From: Lycium barbarum
Taxonomy: Eukaryota; Streptophyta; Magnoliopsida; Solanales; Solanaceae
Direction: 5' to 3'
DNA: 64,000 nucleotides
NCBI RefSeq assembly: GCF_019175385.1
Contig: NC_083344.1
Span: 4,316,965 to 4,380,964, forward strand
A program made the position numbers and the translations under genes. Of this stretch, positions 1 to 12,091 are shown piece by piece. Each line of letters begins with the position of its first letter. The stretch's first letter is position 1. The notes below the pieces were generated by a model. The model did not search any database, was not told where the DNA came from, and was given only the letters and a program-made list of their open reading frames with translations.

Positions 1-2383
1 ACATTATAAACAATAGCAGCGAATAGAAAACCCAACACGAAAGTTTTAACCTTTTTCTGTCTGATCATAGAAGATAGCCACCTTACTTCTTCAGTCCAGC
101 TGCCAATATTTCTAGTATAACCCATCCATATCAAGAGTGTTCTCCATATGACTTTAGAATATGGGCAATTAAAGAAGAGATGTGATTGAGTTTCCTCCAG
201 GCTAGATGAGCACATTACACAATCTGTTGAGACCTGGATACCCCATTTCGTCAATCTGTCCACCGTAGAGAGCTTGTTATGCAATGCCAGCCATAGGATG
301 AATTGATGTCGCGGTATCAGCCCCTTTATCAGAATGAGCTTTCTCCAAGTCACCTTTGGGTATTGAGGCAAGAAGTGACCGTGCGTCTTTTTAATACTAT
401 ACTTGCCATTTGTGACGAACTGGTTCATAGCTCCCCTCTAGTTCAGATTTGTGTCCCACCATTTCCTAGCATCAAAAACCCTTTTCACTACCAAACTTGC
501 CTGCTTTGGGGAAGGCATTTGAGATAAATCTTTGCCTTTTATATAGAAAGCGTGCCCCCATTTCACCTATAGTTGTTGTTTTTCTTTTGCCACTGCCCAA
601 AGTAGTTTACAAATGACAGCTCTATTCCATAAGGGGAAGTCGATAATGTTTAAGCCACCTGCTGATCTCGGATGACACATTGTGTCCCACGCTACAAGGG
701 ATTTCTTAGAGTACTCATTGGATCCTATCCATAAGAAATTCCGGCAAACACTGGTGATCAAGGAGAGTATCTTCTTTGGGAGTAAGAGTACATGGGCCCA
801 GTATGTTTGCATTTCAAACAAAACACTTTTAATAAGCTGTAACCTGCCTCCATAAGATAGGAATTTGGATGTCCAGCATTTAACTCTACCAATGATTTTA
901 TCCACCAATGGTAGGCACTGGCTGATGTTGAGTTTCCTGGAGGATAGGGGCACACCCAGATATTTAAATGGTAGTTCCCCTAATTGGAATTGCATAGCTG
1001 TCAAAAGTTCAATTCTCAATTCATTAGACACCCCAACAACATATAGAGAGCTTTTATCAACATTTGCTTTGAGCCCCAAAATATCTGTGAAATGATTGAA
1101 GGCTGTCATCAGAAGCTGCAGAGAGGTGCTATCCGCTTTGCAACACGTAAATAAATCATCTACAAAGTAGATGTGTAATAACTTCAACTTAGCACACCTA
1201 GGGTGATATTTGAACTAGGCATCCTTATCTAGTTGCTTCAAAGACCTATTGAGGTATTCCATAGCTAAGACAAATAAGTAAGAAGACATGGGATTTCCTT
1301 GCCTTAAAGCCCCTCTTAGCTTGGAAACTAGGTGTCAAACCTCCATTAAGCAATAAAGAATATCTCACAGTAGTGACATAGGTCATGATCATTTGCACCA
1401 GTTTAGGAGGTAATCCAAATTCTAGCAGAATCATTTGTAGAAAACTCCACTCAACTGAATCGTAAGCTTTTCTGATGTCCACTTTTATAGTGTATCTAGG
1501 GGTTACATTCTTCTGAGAATAGCTTCTGAAGAGTTCATGACCAATAACAACATTGTCAAGAATATTCCTTCCTTCAATAAATGCAGACTGAGAGTGGCCC
1601 ACTAGCATATCCACAACTGTTTTAAGCCTATTTGTTAGGACCTTTGCAATAGGTTTATATAGAGTTGTGCAACAGGCAATTAGCCGGAAGTCTTTTACAT
1701 AGGTTGGATTTGGCACTTCTGGAACCAATGTAACAGTTGTGTGGTTGATCATTTTCAGTAGCTTACCAGTCTCAAAGAACTGAGTTGTAGCTGTGATAAC
1801 ATCTTCCCCAATTAGTGTCCAAAACTCTTTATAGAACTCAACAGGGTATCCATCAATGCCCAGGGCTTTATCATTTGGCATCTCTTTTATGGCTTGCATA
1901 ATCTCAGTCCTATCTACAGGATGTATCAATTTTTATTGTTGGGCTAAATTTGGGCATGGACTATCCCTAGCAATTGTGACATCAATGCAAGGCAGTTCTG
2001 AACTTGATTCACCCAGTAGTTGCTTGAAAAAGTCCAGGAACTCTTGCTGTATTAGTGAGGGGTCCACCAGCTTTACACCCTGTGTATTGTAAATGCTCAC
2101 CACCCTATTTATGGACTGCCTAGCCTTCAGATGGGCATGAAAATACTTTGAGTTTTGATCCCCTGCTGCTATCCATACTGCTCTAGAATTTTGTCTGAGC
2201 ACCATTTCATGCACAGCTCCTCATTTCTTTATTTGGCTGATAGTTTCTCTTTCATGATCAATCAACTGAGTATTGAAAAAATCAGTGTTGAGGTTGTCCT
2301 GTATCCCATTCAAAGTGTCCATCAAATTATTTAACTTCAACTCAAGACTAGAGAATTTTTTGGTCATGGTTCTCATTTGCATC
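1..2383 (-). pseudogene. L1-type LINE ORF2, 3' half: reverse transcriptase and zinc-binding tail (decayed)
   Basis: Non-LTR retrotransposon reverse transcriptase, read from about 2383 down to 1. Fragments in shifting frames cover 2221-2383, 1933-2214 (linker between endonuclease and RT), 1246-1929 (RT fingers and palm, with KVDIRKAYDSVEW near 1470) and 567-1187. The palm motif reads FVDD near 1170 instead of the usual FADD. Bases 1-310 encode a zf-RVT-type domain with a CVMC...H...C pattern. Stops and frameshifts separate the pieces, for example between 1246 and 1187 just before FVDD, so no functional enzyme can be made. The upstream half (endonuclease, ORF1) is at 35180-37549; the two halves are separated by the LTR element inserted at 2389-35174. 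The LINE's 3' end lies beyond the left edge. The LINE class is clear; its family name is not attempted. Confidence 0.9.
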
Positions 2384-2388
2384 TGGAT
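2384..2388. repeat. Target-site duplication TGGAT (left copy) of the outer LTR element
   Basis: TGGAT lies directly before the LTR start TGATAACG. The same five bases follow the right LTR end at 35175-35179. LINE sequence reads across correctly when one copy and the element are removed. Confidence 0.93.
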
Positions 2389-3701
2389 TGATAACGTCCA
2401 AATACACTCCTCAAAGAGAAAGTGTACACGGTCGTATGCAATATATTTACCCAACTATGAGTCGGGGTCGATCCCACAGGGAACAATGTGCTAGGCGATT
2501 AAGAAAGTAAGGAACTTTCACCAACTACGCTAAAGCCAAACGATAGATAATATTTTGGTTTTTGTTTGAGAAAATTATAACTAATGCGGAAATGTAAACT
2601 AACCTAGAAAGCGAGTAAAATGATCAATGGCCACAAGCATGGATAATAGGAGATTACACTCAAGTAACGATCCAACGTATTTTATGATTTTACAACTAAG
2701 AGCGGGTTTGTGTCAATAGATAATGATATCTAAAATCTCATTGAAAGTCTTCCAACCAAATCAATGAATTTCACTCTAAGCTTTTCCAAGCCTTAAAGTG
2801 TGATATTAGGTACAATCAATTTAACCTCAAGTAACTATCCTCTTCCGAGCTCAAGTTATTAGATGAGTTTAATGACCCAAATTCTTGTTAATTAATCTTT
2901 CCCAACCTAGATTTCCTCTTCCAAGCTCAATCTAAGTAAATGGGTGAGTCCTAGGGTTAGCTACTCCCTTTGGAAACATTCAAGAATGAGATTAATTAAA
3001 TCAACAAAGACCCACTTCAATAGCAATAAAAATCATTCAATACATAAGCAAAACAAGAGTTTCAATCCAAACTTTAATCAAGAATAGTTTCACAATCAAG
3101 ATTCAAGTAATGGAATAAATACTACACACTTAGATATGCAATACAAAACAAGGAATTGAAGAAAGGATTAAGAAATATCTCATTGAAGTGCTTCCAATCT
3201 TCTCCTCCAATATTGTAGAAAAACCCTAGCCTCCAAAACTTGCAAAATGACCAAAGATAGATAATGTTTTGCCCTAGCCTCTCTTTTGTAGCTCCCCCCA
3301 ATTTTTCCAAGTCCAAAAAATGTCAAAATCTGCCCCCATATTTCTGTTTTTGCAATTCTGCCCGTTTTTGCAAAACTGTCCACTTTTGACAGTTTTGCAA
3401 ATCTGTCCCGTTTTTGCAAAACTGTCCAGTTTTGACAGTTTTGCAAAAATGTCCAGTTTGACCTCTTTTTGACTTTCTTTTCACTTGGTTTCTTCCGATC
3501 ACTCATTTCAGCTACTTGGCTTGTTTTGCTCTATTTTGTTCCATTTTGGTCCATTTTGATCCATTTTGCTCTTTTATGCTCTCCGGGCATCTTTTCCTAC
3601 AAAACAACATAAAAACACAAAAAGTAACAACAAAAGTGCTTAAGGAGTCACAAAAGCTTAAGGAATTAGCGTCGAATATCGCGTAATTTCACGACTGATC
3701 A
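2389..3701 (-). repeat. Left (3') LTR of the outer element, 1,313 bp
   Basis: Starts TGATAACG and ends GACTGATCA on the plus strand. It matches the right LTR at 32850-35174 nearly base for base. It includes a segment near 3360-3450 with repeated TTTTGCAAAACTGTCC / GACAGTTTTGCAAA inverted pairs and a run of five TCCATTTTGNT-like 11-mers near 3535-3580. Short open frames inside it recur in each LTR copy and are not genes. Confidence 0.93.
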
Positions 3702-3716
3702 ACACCCCCAACTTAA
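3702..3716 (-). other. Polypurine tract of the outer element
   Basis: On the minus strand the sequence before the 3' LTR reads AAGTTGGGGGTGT. It abuts the LTR, the position expected for the plus-strand primer of reverse transcription. Confidence 0.75.
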
Positions 3717-4364
3717 AGTCTTTGCTTGTCCTCAAGCAAACTAAAACAAAAATCTCAATGAGGAACTACTTTAAGCACAAAAACATGACTTTGGTTGGTA
3801 CCAACAATTAGACTACAAGCATGTGAAGCTTCAACCAAATAACTCCCTCATTTCAAAATACAATTTCAAGAATGCAATAAAGATATAAAACTATCAAGCA
3901 ACAACACTCAAGTTTCAATAAGTGACTCAAAACTACTAGCTTACTAGATATGCTCAGTTGACTCAACTTTGGATTTTTCAACATCACCAATCTATCGTAA
4001 TCCATATGCCCTCACAAGAAAGAAAGTCCCAAAATCACTGTATTCACAACAGCAACACAAGGGACAAATACACAAAGTCACTCACACTCACAAAGAAATT
4101 CTAGTGCTAACAAATATCACACCATAAGCTTGCCCTTATTTTCAATCATCACTAACTCAAGAACATTTAGTTGGAGATCACATAGGGACTTTTTAAGCTT
4201 GTAATGTAGGCTTAGGGAAGGGTAGGATAAGTATTTGGGATACAAGTGACTACGCCCTCCTTGAACACTACACATACTTTATGTCCACTTTCCTCTTCAT
4301 TTCGAAATATCACTCCTTCCTTTGCATACCAGTTTCCCCAATTATTCACACTTCCTTTATAAAG

Positions 4365-4446
4365 TTTCAAAATATAATGTGCTAGCACATTCCACCCCCA
4401 ACTATAAATATTGTAGTGTCCTCACTGCACATAATCAAAACAAAAC
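4365..4446. repeat. 82-bp direct repeat, copy 1 (copy 2 at 5409-5490)
   Basis: Both copies are 82 bp, begin TTTCAAAATATAATG, contain CCACCCCCAACTATAAA and end ATAATCAAAACAAAAC. They differ at roughly eight positions. Each is followed by a T run and then the TGCGA palindrome cluster, so a larger module (repeat, T run, palindrome) was duplicated about 1,044 bp apart. Confidence 0.85.
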
Positions 4447-4497
4447 AGAGAAAAAGAAAAAAATTTTTTTTTTTTTTTTTTTTTTACACACTGGCAC

Positions 4498-4558
4498 GAC
4501 CTGCGACCCCACATGCGAATCGCATGTCTGAAATGCGAGTCGCAGGTCATGCCACCTG

Positions 4559-4560
<2 letters not shown>
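4498..4560. repeat. Palindrome cluster 1 (TGCGA-N-TCGCA)
   Basis: ACATGCGA-A-TCGCATGT at 4511-4527 is a perfect palindrome with a one-base centre. A second, shorter TGCGA-G-TCGCA follows near 4534. The cluster is flanked by T runs. Confidence 0.85.
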
Positions 4561-4590
<30 letters not shown>

Positions 4591-5408
4591 GAAGATACAT
4601 TTTTTTGCACAAAAAGTTTGCAACCTTTTTGTATTTTCAAATTTTCTTCTTTTCTTTTGATTTTTTCACAACACCAACCTTCACCACTCTCAAGCAACAC
4701 TAACACCCCCAACTTAGGCTTTTGGCCTCAAATTCACAATTTCATGTTCAAGGAGGGAAAGGTTCAAAAGAGAGACTTTTCATCGAACAGGGTAAAGGCT
4801 TGTAATGGAGCAATCAAAGAAAAGGTCATAAGCTCAAATGAGGTTACTAGTGATATTATTTATGCAATGGTAGGCTAGAAAGGCTAAAGAGGTTTTTTCA
4901 CAAAGATAGCCCAAGGTCATCTCTCCAACCAACATAATCAAAATTAGCATTGAACGACTAACCGGGCAAGTTCTAGATGATAAAAGTAAACACAAGATTT
5001 ATTCAACAAACACTCACACACATGGCATATGAACTAGTCAAGATGGATCAATTTCACTTCCCAAGCAAGAACAACTAGTTCAATATCTCATAATCCAAAG
5101 TCAATACACTAGTAGGTAGAGAGTCACAAAATGAGCCAAAAAGTTGTCACAAAGATCATTCTTTCCTATGCACCTTGCTTTTTAACTTTCACAACAATTT
5201 GGAGAGGTATTCACATTTCAATTTCACATGCAAGAGACTAACTCTATTAGTACCAAACAAGCCAAGAGTTTTCACATTTTTCCTCAAAGGAGAACCTACA
5301 CCTAAACTTACAAGACTAATGAAAGAAGCTAAGAAAGAAAATAAAATAATAAGAGTGACTAATCCACAACATGCCAAAAGAACAAAATTTTTAGAAATTT
5401 TGAACAAA

Positions 5409-5490
5409 TTTCAAAATATAATGCGCTACCACGTGCCACCCCCAACTATAAACATTGCAGTGTCCTCGCTGCACATAATCAAAACAAAAC
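5409..5490. repeat. 82-bp direct repeat, copy 2
   Basis: Partner of 4365-4446, same length and same following context. It carries the minus-strand motif AGTTGGGGGTGG, which resembles the element's own polypurine tract. Confidence 0.85.
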
Positions 5491-5541
5491 ATAAAAATAT
5501 TGGAAATTTTTTTTTTTTTTTTTTTTTTTTGCTTACTGTCA

Positions 5542-5665
5542 CCACCTGCGACCCCACCTGCGAGTCGCAGGTGATGTCACCAAATTTTTTTTTTTTTTGT
5601 CTCTGTCACCATGTGCGACGTGACCTGCGACTCGCAGGTTAGACCTGCGATTCGCAGGTTGTGAT
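5542..5665. repeat. Palindrome cluster 2 (CCTGCGA-N-TCGCAGG)
   Basis: Three perfect palindromes: 5555-5573 (9-bp arms, centre G), 5623-5639 (8-bp arms, centre C) and 5643-5659 (8-bp arms, centre T). They are GC-rich islands in AT-rich DNA. Function unknown. Confidence 0.88.
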
Positions 5666-5887
5666 AGCTGAAAAAAAAATTTAGCAGCTTTTACTGGTTT
5701 GGAGGCTGTCCGGAAATTCGATATGCTCAAAACAACTCCAAAAATTCTGAAACTTTGCGGATTAGTCAAAAACCATAAACTAAAACTATTCTCAAAAATA
5801 AAATTTCCAAAACGATTAAAAACTTTTAAAACGATGGGTTACCTCCCACCAAGCGCTTGATTTAACGTCGCGGCACGACGGTTACCT

Positions 5888-6133
5888 TTACCACTTTTCC
5901 TTCCATTTGGAAGATATGAATTTGCGCCCCAACTTTGAATCAAGGTTCCGATGATGCTCGTGAGGCGGTGGTAGGAAGTCAAAGAGGCCAACCCTCAGGT
6001 GTCGCATTTTGCACTTCTTGGCCCGTAAGTGAGGCATGCCATTTTGTCTTCTTGGCATAGCAAACTTCAATATGAAAACGCTTTCTTCTTCATCTCCAAA
6101 ATTCTCCATTGGCTTGGTTAGTTCAACTTCCAT
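5888..6133 (-). pseudogene. C-terminal piece of the outer element's gag-like ORF
   Basis: The minus-strand frame from 6133 to the stop at 5888-5890 encodes 81 residues rich in charged residues. It has no own start: the frame open to its right (to 6184) is only Ogre LTR sequence. It is in phase with the ORF at 31356-32652 once the Ogre and one ATCAT copy are discounted, so it is the severed 3' end of that ORF. The intact protein would be about 515 residues. No domain is recognised in this piece. Confidence 0.8.
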
Positions 6134-6138
6134 ATCAT
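6134..6138. repeat. Target-site duplication ATCAT (left copy) of the Ogre element
   Basis: ATCAT precedes the LTR start TGTTACACC. The second copy is at 31351-31355, directly after the right LTR end GTGTCAACA. Confidence 0.95.
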
Positions 6139-6806
6139 TGTTACACCCCATTTTTAACCCGGGAGTTGAAGCGGAGTACAACATATTGGAGACTCCTAAA
6201 TTGCTTGTTTAAAGAGTCGCCACCTAATTGATTTTTATACGGCGAATTAGGACACCTAATTATTAACTAAGGTAAAGTTAAAACTAAACCTCTGTTAATG
6301 GTCTGTTTAACCAGTGTGATTCTAGGTAAGGGTTCTATATCATCCTAAAGGGAAGGGGTTAGGCATCCTTTAGAATCCGTTAAACACGGTTATCCGGCCA
6401 AACTTAGGTTAATTAATCAATATTGGATATAGTATCAAATTTTAAGAGAAAATAGTTTATGCAGATAAGACTTGTAAAATATAGCAATTTACGCAAAAAA
6501 AAAGAGGATTTTAAATATCATTTTATAAAAAGAAAGACTTCAAGTAATAAGGTTGTCAAAATGGGACTAGTAATTCGCATAAGAGGGAATTTTAGAATGC
6601 TATTTGAAATAGAAGTTTATAAATGTTGCTAAGATTTAAAATAAAATACTAAATAAAACTTATGAAAAAATAAAGATAATAATTTGCATAAAAGGAGACT
6701 TCAAATGCCATAAAATTTATAAATATTATTAAGGTTGGAATATAGGAAAAAGTGCTGTTTAAAATGAAATTTGTAGAAAAATGTAATAATTTGCGTAAAA
6801 GAAACT

Positions 6807-7040
6807 GCAAATATCATACGAACAACAACAACAACAACAACAACCCAGTGAAATCCCACAACGTGGGGTCTGGGGAGGGTAGAGTGTACGCAGACCTTAC
6901 TCCTACCAAGGTAGGATGGCTGTTTTCGAGAGACCCTCGACTCAATAAAAACATAAAAAGAGGTCAGATACGGCTAAGAGATTCAAAGCGATATGGAAAT
7001 GAAGTAACGCAAGCGACACAGATAAGCAAATATCATACGA
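6807..7040 (-). mobile_element. 5'-truncated RTE-clade LINE tail with 15-bp target-site duplication, inside the Ogre LTR
   Basis: The sequence GCAAATATCATACGA occurs at 6807-6821 and again at 7026-7040. The corresponding site in the right LTR (near 26140) has it once, so about 204 bp (6822-7025) plus one duplication copy was inserted. On the minus strand the insert ends in a GTT repeat, preceded by GGTCTGCGTACACTCTACC and by TATCTGACC upstream of GAGTCGAGGGTCT. The same order occurs in the 3' end of the RTE LINE at 58520-58686. The match extends into the LINE 3' UTR rather than a tRNA head, which favours a truncated LINE over a SINE. Confidence 0.82.
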
Positions 7041-8888
7041 AAATAACTTATAAATGTCGCAAAGATTTTAATTAATGATACTAATAGAACTTGCATGAAA
7101 TGTATAAGCAAAAAGAAAACGCGAGTTTGCGTAATGTTTTAACAAATATTTGAAACAAACTAAACGATGATGTATTGATTGACTTTCGCGTTTTGGAAGT
7201 TCAAAAATGTTCTTTAATTTCTATTTGCGTGTTAATGATGTTTCGAAATTCTCAAGATAATAATATGTGAATCCTTTAATTTAGAACACATATATGGCCA
7301 TGTCATTTATTTTGCAAATTGATCATTTTAAATAAAAAGCGTGAAGAGAAGGAAATAGTTTGTGAAATTAATTGTTAGTTCTTTCCTAAGTTGACTACCC
7401 ATAACTAAGACTAGTCCACTACTTCATCTAAAGTTCATCTAAATTAAGAAAATAACACACAAAAAAAGTTAGTCATACAATACAAATTAAATACACAAAT
7501 ATAAACAGATGAATATGTAATTTAAATGGGCTCGGCCCATTTTTTAGATAGCTGTTCGCTGTGTGGCTACTGCTGGGCTTCGGCCAAGCATATCCTTTTA
7601 CGACTGGGCTGCTGTTAAATGGATCTGGCCCATTGCTGCGAACACTGTTCCTGTTATATGGGCCTTGACCCAGAATTCTTATTTTTTGCTGATTGGGAGC
7701 TGATTTGAGAAGACCGAGTTGGGCTTTTAGCCCAACAGAGAATGCAGGAGAAGAGCGAGTCCGAGGGACTCGCAAGCGATAACCATGCATAAAATAAAAG
7801 GAGAAGGATTAGTATACGATCAGCAAGATTAAACGTACAGAGATACAAAATTCAAAGCAACTCCACAAATTGTGTAAATGTTATATATATACCTAGGTAT
7901 ATTTGTGAAATGAAAGAAATTCATCTAAAATGACAACATTGTAAAGATGGAAGACATATCCCAAACCCAAGCATATCACAGCGATAAAAAAGAATGAAAT
8001 ATGCCCAGGCGAAGTACCATACGGTCAATCACAAACCCAATAAAATCAATTGAAACACGGATGCAAAGGAGAGCCCAATATGGCAAAATAAGGAGTTAAT
8101 GCCCAAATCAAAAGATTTTACAATTTGAAATTCTGAATCCTTACGAGTGATATTCATGTCTATACTAAATATACCCGTTTTATATATGTAAGATGTACAA
8201 AAGATATAACGGGATCACAAGGGTACAACAATGAGCAATTTTGACAACGCCAAACTGACTGTGGATAGACAACAGTTCAGAATAAGGCTTCAAAGTCATT
8301 TGTAAAGAGTCCTATGGAAGCATAAACAAAACATCAAACTACCAGATCAGTATACAACAAATAAACCATTATAGCACTCTTTGATATTATTTTTAGTCAC
8401 ATTTAGTAAGACCTAATGACCTTAATCCTCACAAGATCAAAACAAAGTATCATGCGAGATCACATAATTTTCTAACTCATACAATGTCCTTGAATGCACA
8501 AGCGAATTTAAGTTCAACAAGAATGATCATATGGCATAAAACTTATTATTTCATCAGGCAAAGCAGATCAGGTGACCTTCCAGATTTAGCAGAATATGCG
8601 AGATTATATTGAAAACCGATTTTCTGGGATTTTCTGGTTATTTGAACTAATATTAACTAGATGGCAAGAGTTTCCTGCTCAGGAAAACGAGGCATACAGG
8701 GGGGGGGGGGGCATACAAAGTCTCAAGCACTTCAGATCAATTGATATATCTCGTGGTTTCAACAGGCAGTATTAAGCTTAGTAAAGATAGAGATCTTATC
8801 GATAATACCTCTTTTGGAAACAAACAGCACTCTGCCCAAAACATATCATTTAAAAGCTAGTCTAAATTGTTGGAAAGGATCCAAGATA

Positions 8889-8906
8889 TATATATATATA
8901 TATACT
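8889..8906. repeat. (TA)n microsatellite in the Ogre LTR
   Basis: TA dinucleotide run, longer here than in the right LTR (near 27999). A G run at 8699-8710 also differs in length between the LTRs. Confidence 0.85.
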
Positions 8907-10808
8907 GTACACAGTCAGGTGGAAAGGGAAAGCAAACATTATGAAGCTTCAGGTACTGGATAGAGATAGGTTTGTACTGAACCAAAGATGTTCATTTCAA
9001 CATACTATTAGCATTTTAATGAGTCTTAACATCTCTAATGAATTCACCAGAGTACTGTGTACATGCAAAATACTAAAAAAAACTTAAATCTAGAATACCC
9101 TTTAACTCATTAAGCATATTTTGTGATCTGCCAGGCCACACCAACTATGCTAATAATAAATCATTTATGGATACTTTGTGGATTAGACAGGAACATTAGG
9201 AGAAGCAAGTAGATAGCCCTCTCAAACTCATTAAATTGAGCTAAATATGATGTGAATTCAATAAGCATGGTTCAGGTCTGCACAAGCTTGAAAAAATACA
9301 AATGCAAATTACTGCCAGGGGCTTAACAGCAGTGGCATACAAACTGTACTCAAACATTCATGCCATTTAAGATCAGTAATTAGTTTAAAGGGGATGGGAC
9401 TTGGAGATATGCTTTCAAGACCTAAGGGAAAAGAGGAAAGATGTGCAAATGGGCATACAAAATGAAGACTAAACTGCCATGACCAATACTAATGCATTAC
9501 AGCCCACCACATATTTCAAATAAGTTCACCAGCACACTCTTGAAGGTTTAGGATCATATGCCTTCTAAACTTAAACATTTACTATAAACATAACATACTT
9601 AGGTACAATATACTTAAACTATTAATCAAAAACTGTGAACATTAAAGGGCAATGATAACCAGAAACTTCAACAGGGCAACAGATAAGGAGGAAGCAAGCA
9701 ACTTGAAACAGATTCTGAAAGGGAGATTAATCAGCTCATCAGACTAGTTGACCATTTTAAAATACATACACTGAAGCCTGAAACAGGGGATTCACAACCA
9801 TCCTTATTGATTTAAATCTTAGGGAAAACTTATGCTAAGTTAAACCAACAATTAGCTGAACTTATCCAGTAAACTACAGATTTAATGTTAAAACAAACAT
9901 GGCTGAATGAGCCTGATCAGGTACAATTTTAAATAGAAATGATCATATAATATACAATTAACAATTTTGTCGACAAAGGACTTTAAACAGTATTTCAGGA
10001 CTTAAATAAGGCATTGATGCAGGTTTGCAGACTGTGAAGCAACGCACCACACAAAATTTCAGTATATCAAACATATGGGTCACAAATGATCTTGAACTTA
10101 ACAAGATGAAAACATATCTTTAGATATTGGAAATCAACTTTGTACATTAATCGAAGGAGATTATAAAGTCTGAAATTCCGATTACAACTTCCTATACCAA
10201 CTTAAATCATCCAGATTGAAACTAAACAGTGTAAACGACCACAAATAAATCTTATTAGCTTAAACTTGAACTAATCATCATACATGAATATAATTAACAA
10301 CCCAAACAGATTAACCTAGAAACGTGTGAACAGACTTATCTACTAACCAAACTAAGTTAGCTAAACTAATATATGGTAATCACAAAATGGCAAACTAAGA
10401 CAACATAAAGCAAACAAGGAATGCAAACAAAATAAGGACTAGAGAAATACCTCTTTCGGGTGCAGCGAAGTGGGTATGGGGCCTTCGATACTCGCTCGAA
10501 CACTTCAAATCTCCGAGTTTGCGTAGACTCGGATGCGAAAACAATAACAAGGCAAAAAATGCAAAAAAATAAAATGGCTCGACACTTTGAATATTAAGAA
10601 AACAGTGGGCTAATATTTTAGAGGGAAATAAAGGCGGTTGGCAAACTCAATATTTTCAGGGGATTTCCACCACCGGAAAATTCGTTATTTTCAGGGGATT
10701 TCGCCAATGGAAAAAACTTGTTCTTTTCAGGAAATTTCGGGGTTCAAGATCTGTATGCCTCTTTTGGGGGGCTTTCCAACCTGTTTTCAAACGATTCAAC
10801 TCGCCCCT

Positions 10809-10816
10809 CTTTATAG
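10809..10816 (-). promoter_or_regulatory. Candidate TATA box of the Ogre LTR (left copy)
   Basis: On the minus strand CCCTATAAAGAGGGG follows about 190 nt of strongly C/T-rich sequence (plus-strand purine tract 10845-11035). The identical arrangement is in the right, 5' LTR at 29915-29922. A TATA box there would give a U3 of about 1.4 kb and a long R/U5. This is inferred from motif and context only. Confidence 0.4.
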
Positions 10817-11514
10817 GGTTTTGCTCTTTTTTTTTGTGTTGAAGAAAAAGGGAGGAGCGGGAGAGAGAGAAGAGCGGGGAACAGGGCTAAGTGGGGGACA
10901 GGGCATGGTGGGGGAAGCGGAGAAGAAGGAGGAAAAAGGGGAAGTGGGAGCGGCGGAGGAGAGGCGGGAAAGGAGGAGGCAGGGGAATTGAAGAGGAGAG
11001 GAAAGGAGGAAAACGGCGGGGGAACGACGAAATGAAGGGGAAACCCTAAAAAGGGTTTCCCTTATTTGGACGAAAAAATGGATCGGACCCGGTCCATTTG
11101 TGGACCGGGTCAAATTTTAGACTGGGTATTAAAAAGATGGACTAGTGAATTTAAACGTGGACTGGTCTAAAATTGAGATAAAAAATATGGTCTAGTCCAA
11201 AAAATATTAGGAGTTAATCGGACTTTGATTTGGGGTCCGGTAAGTCAAAATACGGACCGAGTGCAAGAAATAGTTTGGCTTCTAAATTTGCATAAGAGAC
11301 ACATTTTGATTGACGATGTACTAAGGGTGCCAGAATATCACCTAATACGGAAATATGTAATTATAAAAAAAATCCGGGTAAAAATTATATGATGTCGCAA
11401 ATGACCGTGCTATAATATTTAATAACAAACGCTACCATTTAAATGTGCGAAATAAATGCGATGTGTGTGCGGAAGTTGGTAGAAACGTCGAGAAATGCAA
11501 GTTTCAATAATACT

Positions 11515-11662
11515 AAATAATAGTAGCAAATAAATAGCGGTAGTGATACTGCTAATAACAATGATAATGGTAAAAATGATAATGTTGATGATAATGGTGA
11601 TAAAAAATAATAATAGATATAATAATAATAGTAAATAACAAATATTGATAATTAAAAATGAT

Positions 11663-11702
<40 letters not shown>

Positions 11703-12041
11703 GATGATAATAATTAATAAAAATAATAATAATAAATAACACTATTGATAGTGACAAAATGTTAATAAATTAATAATAGTAACAATAATAGTGGTAATAA
11801 TAATATAATAATGATAATAATAATAAGAAATAATAATGATGATAATAATAATAATAAATAACAATTATTGATAAAACAATGATAATAATTAATAATAAAA
11901 TAACGATGAATGATGATTAATAATTGATAACAAAATAACACTGATAATAATGATTAGTAGTTAACAATAATAATAATAACAATAATAATGATAAAGGAAA
12001 TAACAAGAAATAATAATTAATGACAAAAATAAAATGATAAT

Positions 12042-12091
<50 letters not shown>

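Larger units (their letters stand above)
3717..5887 (-). other. Non-coding internal region of the outer element, between ORF stop and polypurine tract
   Basis: About 2.2 kb, AT-rich, with no coherent ORF. It contains long T runs (4457-4486, 4562-4590, 5509-5530, 5585-5598), an 82-bp direct repeat (4365-4446 and 5409-5490), three extra polypurine-tract-like motifs, and four short palindromes built on TGCGA-N-TCGCA. Long poly-Lys or poly-Phe frames come only from the homopolymers. Confidence 0.75.

Noticed and set aside
3122..3506. Open frames of 64 and 108 codons also found at 33583-33967 and 34595-34979
   Set aside because: They are identical because they are copies of the same LTR. The longer one is made of the TTTTGCAAAACTGTCC repeats, with no coding signature.
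4422..4712. Frames with poly-Lys or poly-Phe runs
   Set aside because: Produced by A/T homopolymers in the outer element.
6822..7025. Tobacco TS-type SINE
   Set aside because: The tail block is shared with such SINEs, but the 5' part matches the RTE LINE 3' UTR at 58520-58560 and no tRNA-like A and B boxes are present, so a truncated LINE is the better reading.
8699..8710. G-quadruplex from the G run
   Set aside because: A single G run of variable length between the LTRs. No four-tract arrangement, and slippage explains it.
10638..11113. Open frames in both Ogre LTRs (also 29723-30219)
   Set aside because: Purine-rich low-complexity sequence, identical in both LTRs, no homology recognised. 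More likely promoter region.
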